Of a stretch of DNA of 64,000 bases, positions 62,596 through 64,000 are shown in pieces. Position 1 is the stretch's first letter, and each line of letters begins with the position of its first letter. Under the pieces are notes generated by a model, which made no database searches, was not told where the DNA came from, and worked only from the letters and a program-made list of their open reading frames with translations. The position numbers were made by a program, and so were the translations under genes. This DNA comes from Bartonella callosciuri. Lineage in GTDB: Bacteria > Pseudomonadota > Alphaproteobacteria > Rhizobiales > Rhizobiaceae. The stretch covers positions 1 to 64,000 of the forward strand of contig NZ_JACHIM010000002.1 of the NCBI RefSeq assembly GCF_014203215.1, written 5' to 3'.

Positions 62596-63585
62596 TTAGC
62601 TTATAGTCCAGTCATTCCAATGTGCACTAATTTGTTCCAATGTTAGTCCTTGTGCCAAACAAGCCCATAAGAGTAAACGTGCTTTTACTGCTGATAAATA
62701 ACCAGACATGAGGGCGCCAGAAGCAATCATATCAACTTCTGAGCCTTTATAGCCATAAGTTGTACGTGTTGTAGAGCCAGTACAGGTACGGCTAGCGATA
62801 ATGATTGGCATTTTTTGTGTATATTGTCGCACGAGATCTGCTTCTTCAAAACTACAATGTCCTGATCCGAAACCAGCAATGACAAGTCCAGCATAATGCC
62901 CACTTTCAAGGCAGAATTTCATTAATTGGGTGTCAGAGGACAAAGAAGAATATAGAAGTGCAACTTGGTGATCATAGTTTTTGGGAAGATCAAATGTTTT
63001 CGAGAAAAAATTTCTATCATTAAAATAAATCACTTTTCCTTCCAAAATAGTGCCTAAAACACCTGCCAAACCTGATTGAAATGTTTCAATTTTAACAGTA
63101 TGGTTTTTCTGGACCCAATAAGGGGAGTGAATGGTATCATTAATTACAACGAGAACGCCTCTATTTCGACTTTGTGTATGAGTAGCAACACGGATTGCTG
63201 CTAAAACATTAGCTGGTCCATCAGCACCTGCTTCACAGGGTACACGCATAGCACCAGTTATAATGAGGGGTTCTGCTTTATTCCAATAAAGGGAAAGAAA
63301 GAAAGCTGTCTCTTCCAGAGTATCAGTCCCTTGGGTTAAAACAATACCTTCTGCTCCGGCCTTTATTTGTTGTGTTGCCCACTCTATAATTTTAAAAAGG
63401 ATCTTAAACGATAAAGATCCACTTGGTAATTGTGTTAACGTTTGCGCATGAATATTAACGACTTTATTTAAACCAGGAATACTTTTAATGAGGATATCTG
63501 AGGTTAATGTCGGTTGCATTTGGCCAGAACTATCAGTGGCCATTGCAATGGTTCCTCCCAATGTTCCTATGGCTATTTTTTTCAT
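62596..63585 (-). CDS. Asparaginase
   Basis: 329 aa. It hydrolyses asparagine to aspartate and ammonia. Both family threonines are visible: IGTLGGTIAMA near residue 12 and VLTQGTDTLEETAFFLSL near 90. Also present are the substrate-contact AGADGPANVLAAIRVA and SGALMSGYLSAVKARLLL. No signal peptide is present, so it is cytoplasmic. It lies 120 bases upstream of coaA on the same strand, and is divergent from hslV. Confidence 0.93.
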   Translation of the reverse strand: MKKIAIGTLGGTIAMATDSSGQMQPTLTSDILIKSIPGLNKVVNIHAQTLTQLPSGSLSFKILFKIIEWATQQIKAGAEGIVLTQGTDTLEETAFFLSLYWNKAEPLIITGAMRVPCEAGADGPANVLAAIRVATHTQSRNRGVLVVINDTIHSPYWVQKNHTVKIETFQSGLAGVLGTILEGKVIYFNDRNFFSKTFDLPKNYDHQVALLYSSLSSDTQLMKFCLESGHYAGLVIAGFGSGHCSFEEADLVRQYTQKMPIIIASRTCTGSTTRTTYGYKGSEVDMIASGALMSGYLSAVKARLLLWACLAQGLTLEQISAHWNDWTIS

Positions 63586-63804
63586 AATTTTTCCCTTACA
63601 AAACGCAAACTATTTGTAAAAACTATGTAGCAACAATTTGCATTGATAACAATGATATCATTTTTTATTTTAATAAATTGAATTGTACTGAATTATTGTG
63701 TTTTGCAGTATATGTTCTTAAATAAAGGTAATAGTAATTGCATTTTACATTGAATGAAAAGAAATGAATATTAAGAATAGAAGTTAATATTAAGGAGTTT
63801 CCTT

Positions 63805-64000
63805 ATGGCGGAACATAAGCCAGACATAATGTATGGTACAACTATTATTACTGTACGAAAGGATGGAAAAGTCGTGATGGCCGGTGATGGTCAGGTTTCA
63901 CTTGGACAAACAATTATGAAAGGCAACGCGCGTAAAGTTCGTCGCCTTGGGAAGGGTGGTGCAGTTATTGCTGGTTTTGCAGGTGCTACAGCAGATGCTT
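63805..64000 (+). CDS. hslV: ATP-dependent protease peptidase subunit HslV (5' part, cut by window end)
   Basis: Partial: 65 codons are visible. The ATG at 63805 is preceded by TTAAGGAG. After a short propeptide-like start ([11 protein letters not shown]) comes [19 protein letters not shown], placing the catalytic Thr at residue 12, then [19 protein letters not shown] and [12 protein letters not shown], all HslV landmarks. HslV forms the proteolytic double ring used with HslU; hslU should lie beyond the window. Confidence 0.95.
   Translation, partial: MAEHKPDIMYGTTIITVRKDGKVVMAGDGQVSLGQTIMKGNARKVRRLGKGGAVIAGFAGATADA

Overview
The window is almost certainly from a Bartonella chromosome (Alphaproteobacteria, Hyphomicrobiales). 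The DNA is AT-rich with long intergenic gaps. It carries the Bartonella invasion pair ialA/ialB next to ctpA and the tail of a trimeric autotransporter adhesin. Gene order is rhizobial: obgE-proB-proA-nadD-rsfS-rlmH-envC-ctpA-rppH, secA-PPIase-argJ-mutT, and guaB-rsmB-guaA. This identification is inference from gene content; no database search was possible.

Layout. 1-1.03 kb: 3' end of a YadA-like adhesin followed at once by an IalB-family secreted protein. 1.86-3.17 kb: a ppx/gppA exopolyphosphatase gene destroyed by several lesions. 3.2-13.1 kb: a dense plus-strand block for rRNA methylation and ribosome maturation (rlmE, obgE, rsfS, rlmH), proline synthesis (proBA), NAD synthesis (nadD), division and envelope processing (envC, ctpA) and invasion (ialA, ialB). 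13.4-16.6 kb: YggT and DUF167 proteins facing ppa and typA. 17.4-25.9 kb: mgtE, dcp, a DUF459 hydrolase plus mltB, a dead galU and kdsD. 26.1-36.5 kb: an Omp10-like lipoprotein, a degenerate sigma-54-type regulator, a phospholipase D family protein, guaB, a 49-aa small gene, rsmB, guaA and ugpQ. 36.6-40.8 kb: the minus-strand ugpBAEC glycerol-3-phosphate importer, convergent with ugpQ. 42.1-44.7 kb: a zinc-type ABC importer with two Zur-like boxes in front. 45.4-49.1 kb: the class Ib ribonucleotide reductase operon nrdHIEF with a perfect palindrome resembling an NrdR box far upstream. 49.1-54.4 kb: prmC, prfA, a Fur-family regulator and secA on the minus strand. 54.8-57.7 kb: a parvulin foldase, argJ and mutT. 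58.8-63.6 kb: NlpC/P60 protein, leucyl aminopeptidase, coaA and asparaginase. The window ends inside hslV.

The genes describe a host-restricted parasite keeping core biosynthesis and a few nutrient importers (Ugp for glycerophosphodiester phosphorus and glycerol, Znu for zinc, MgtE for magnesium) while shedding others (ppx, galU). Long gaps (1.0-1.9, 16.6-17.4, 40.8-42.1, 57.7-58.8 kb) are mostly decayed DNA, and several hold coding-like fragments with no intact frame. No tRNA, rRNA, CRISPR array, intact insertion sequence or prophage was seen. The least explained elements are three short ORFs with good ribosome binding sites (18841-18987, 31959-32108, 45103-45144), the last ending in a run of eight G in a roughly 490-base leader of the nrd operon. 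No clearly new multi-gene system was found.
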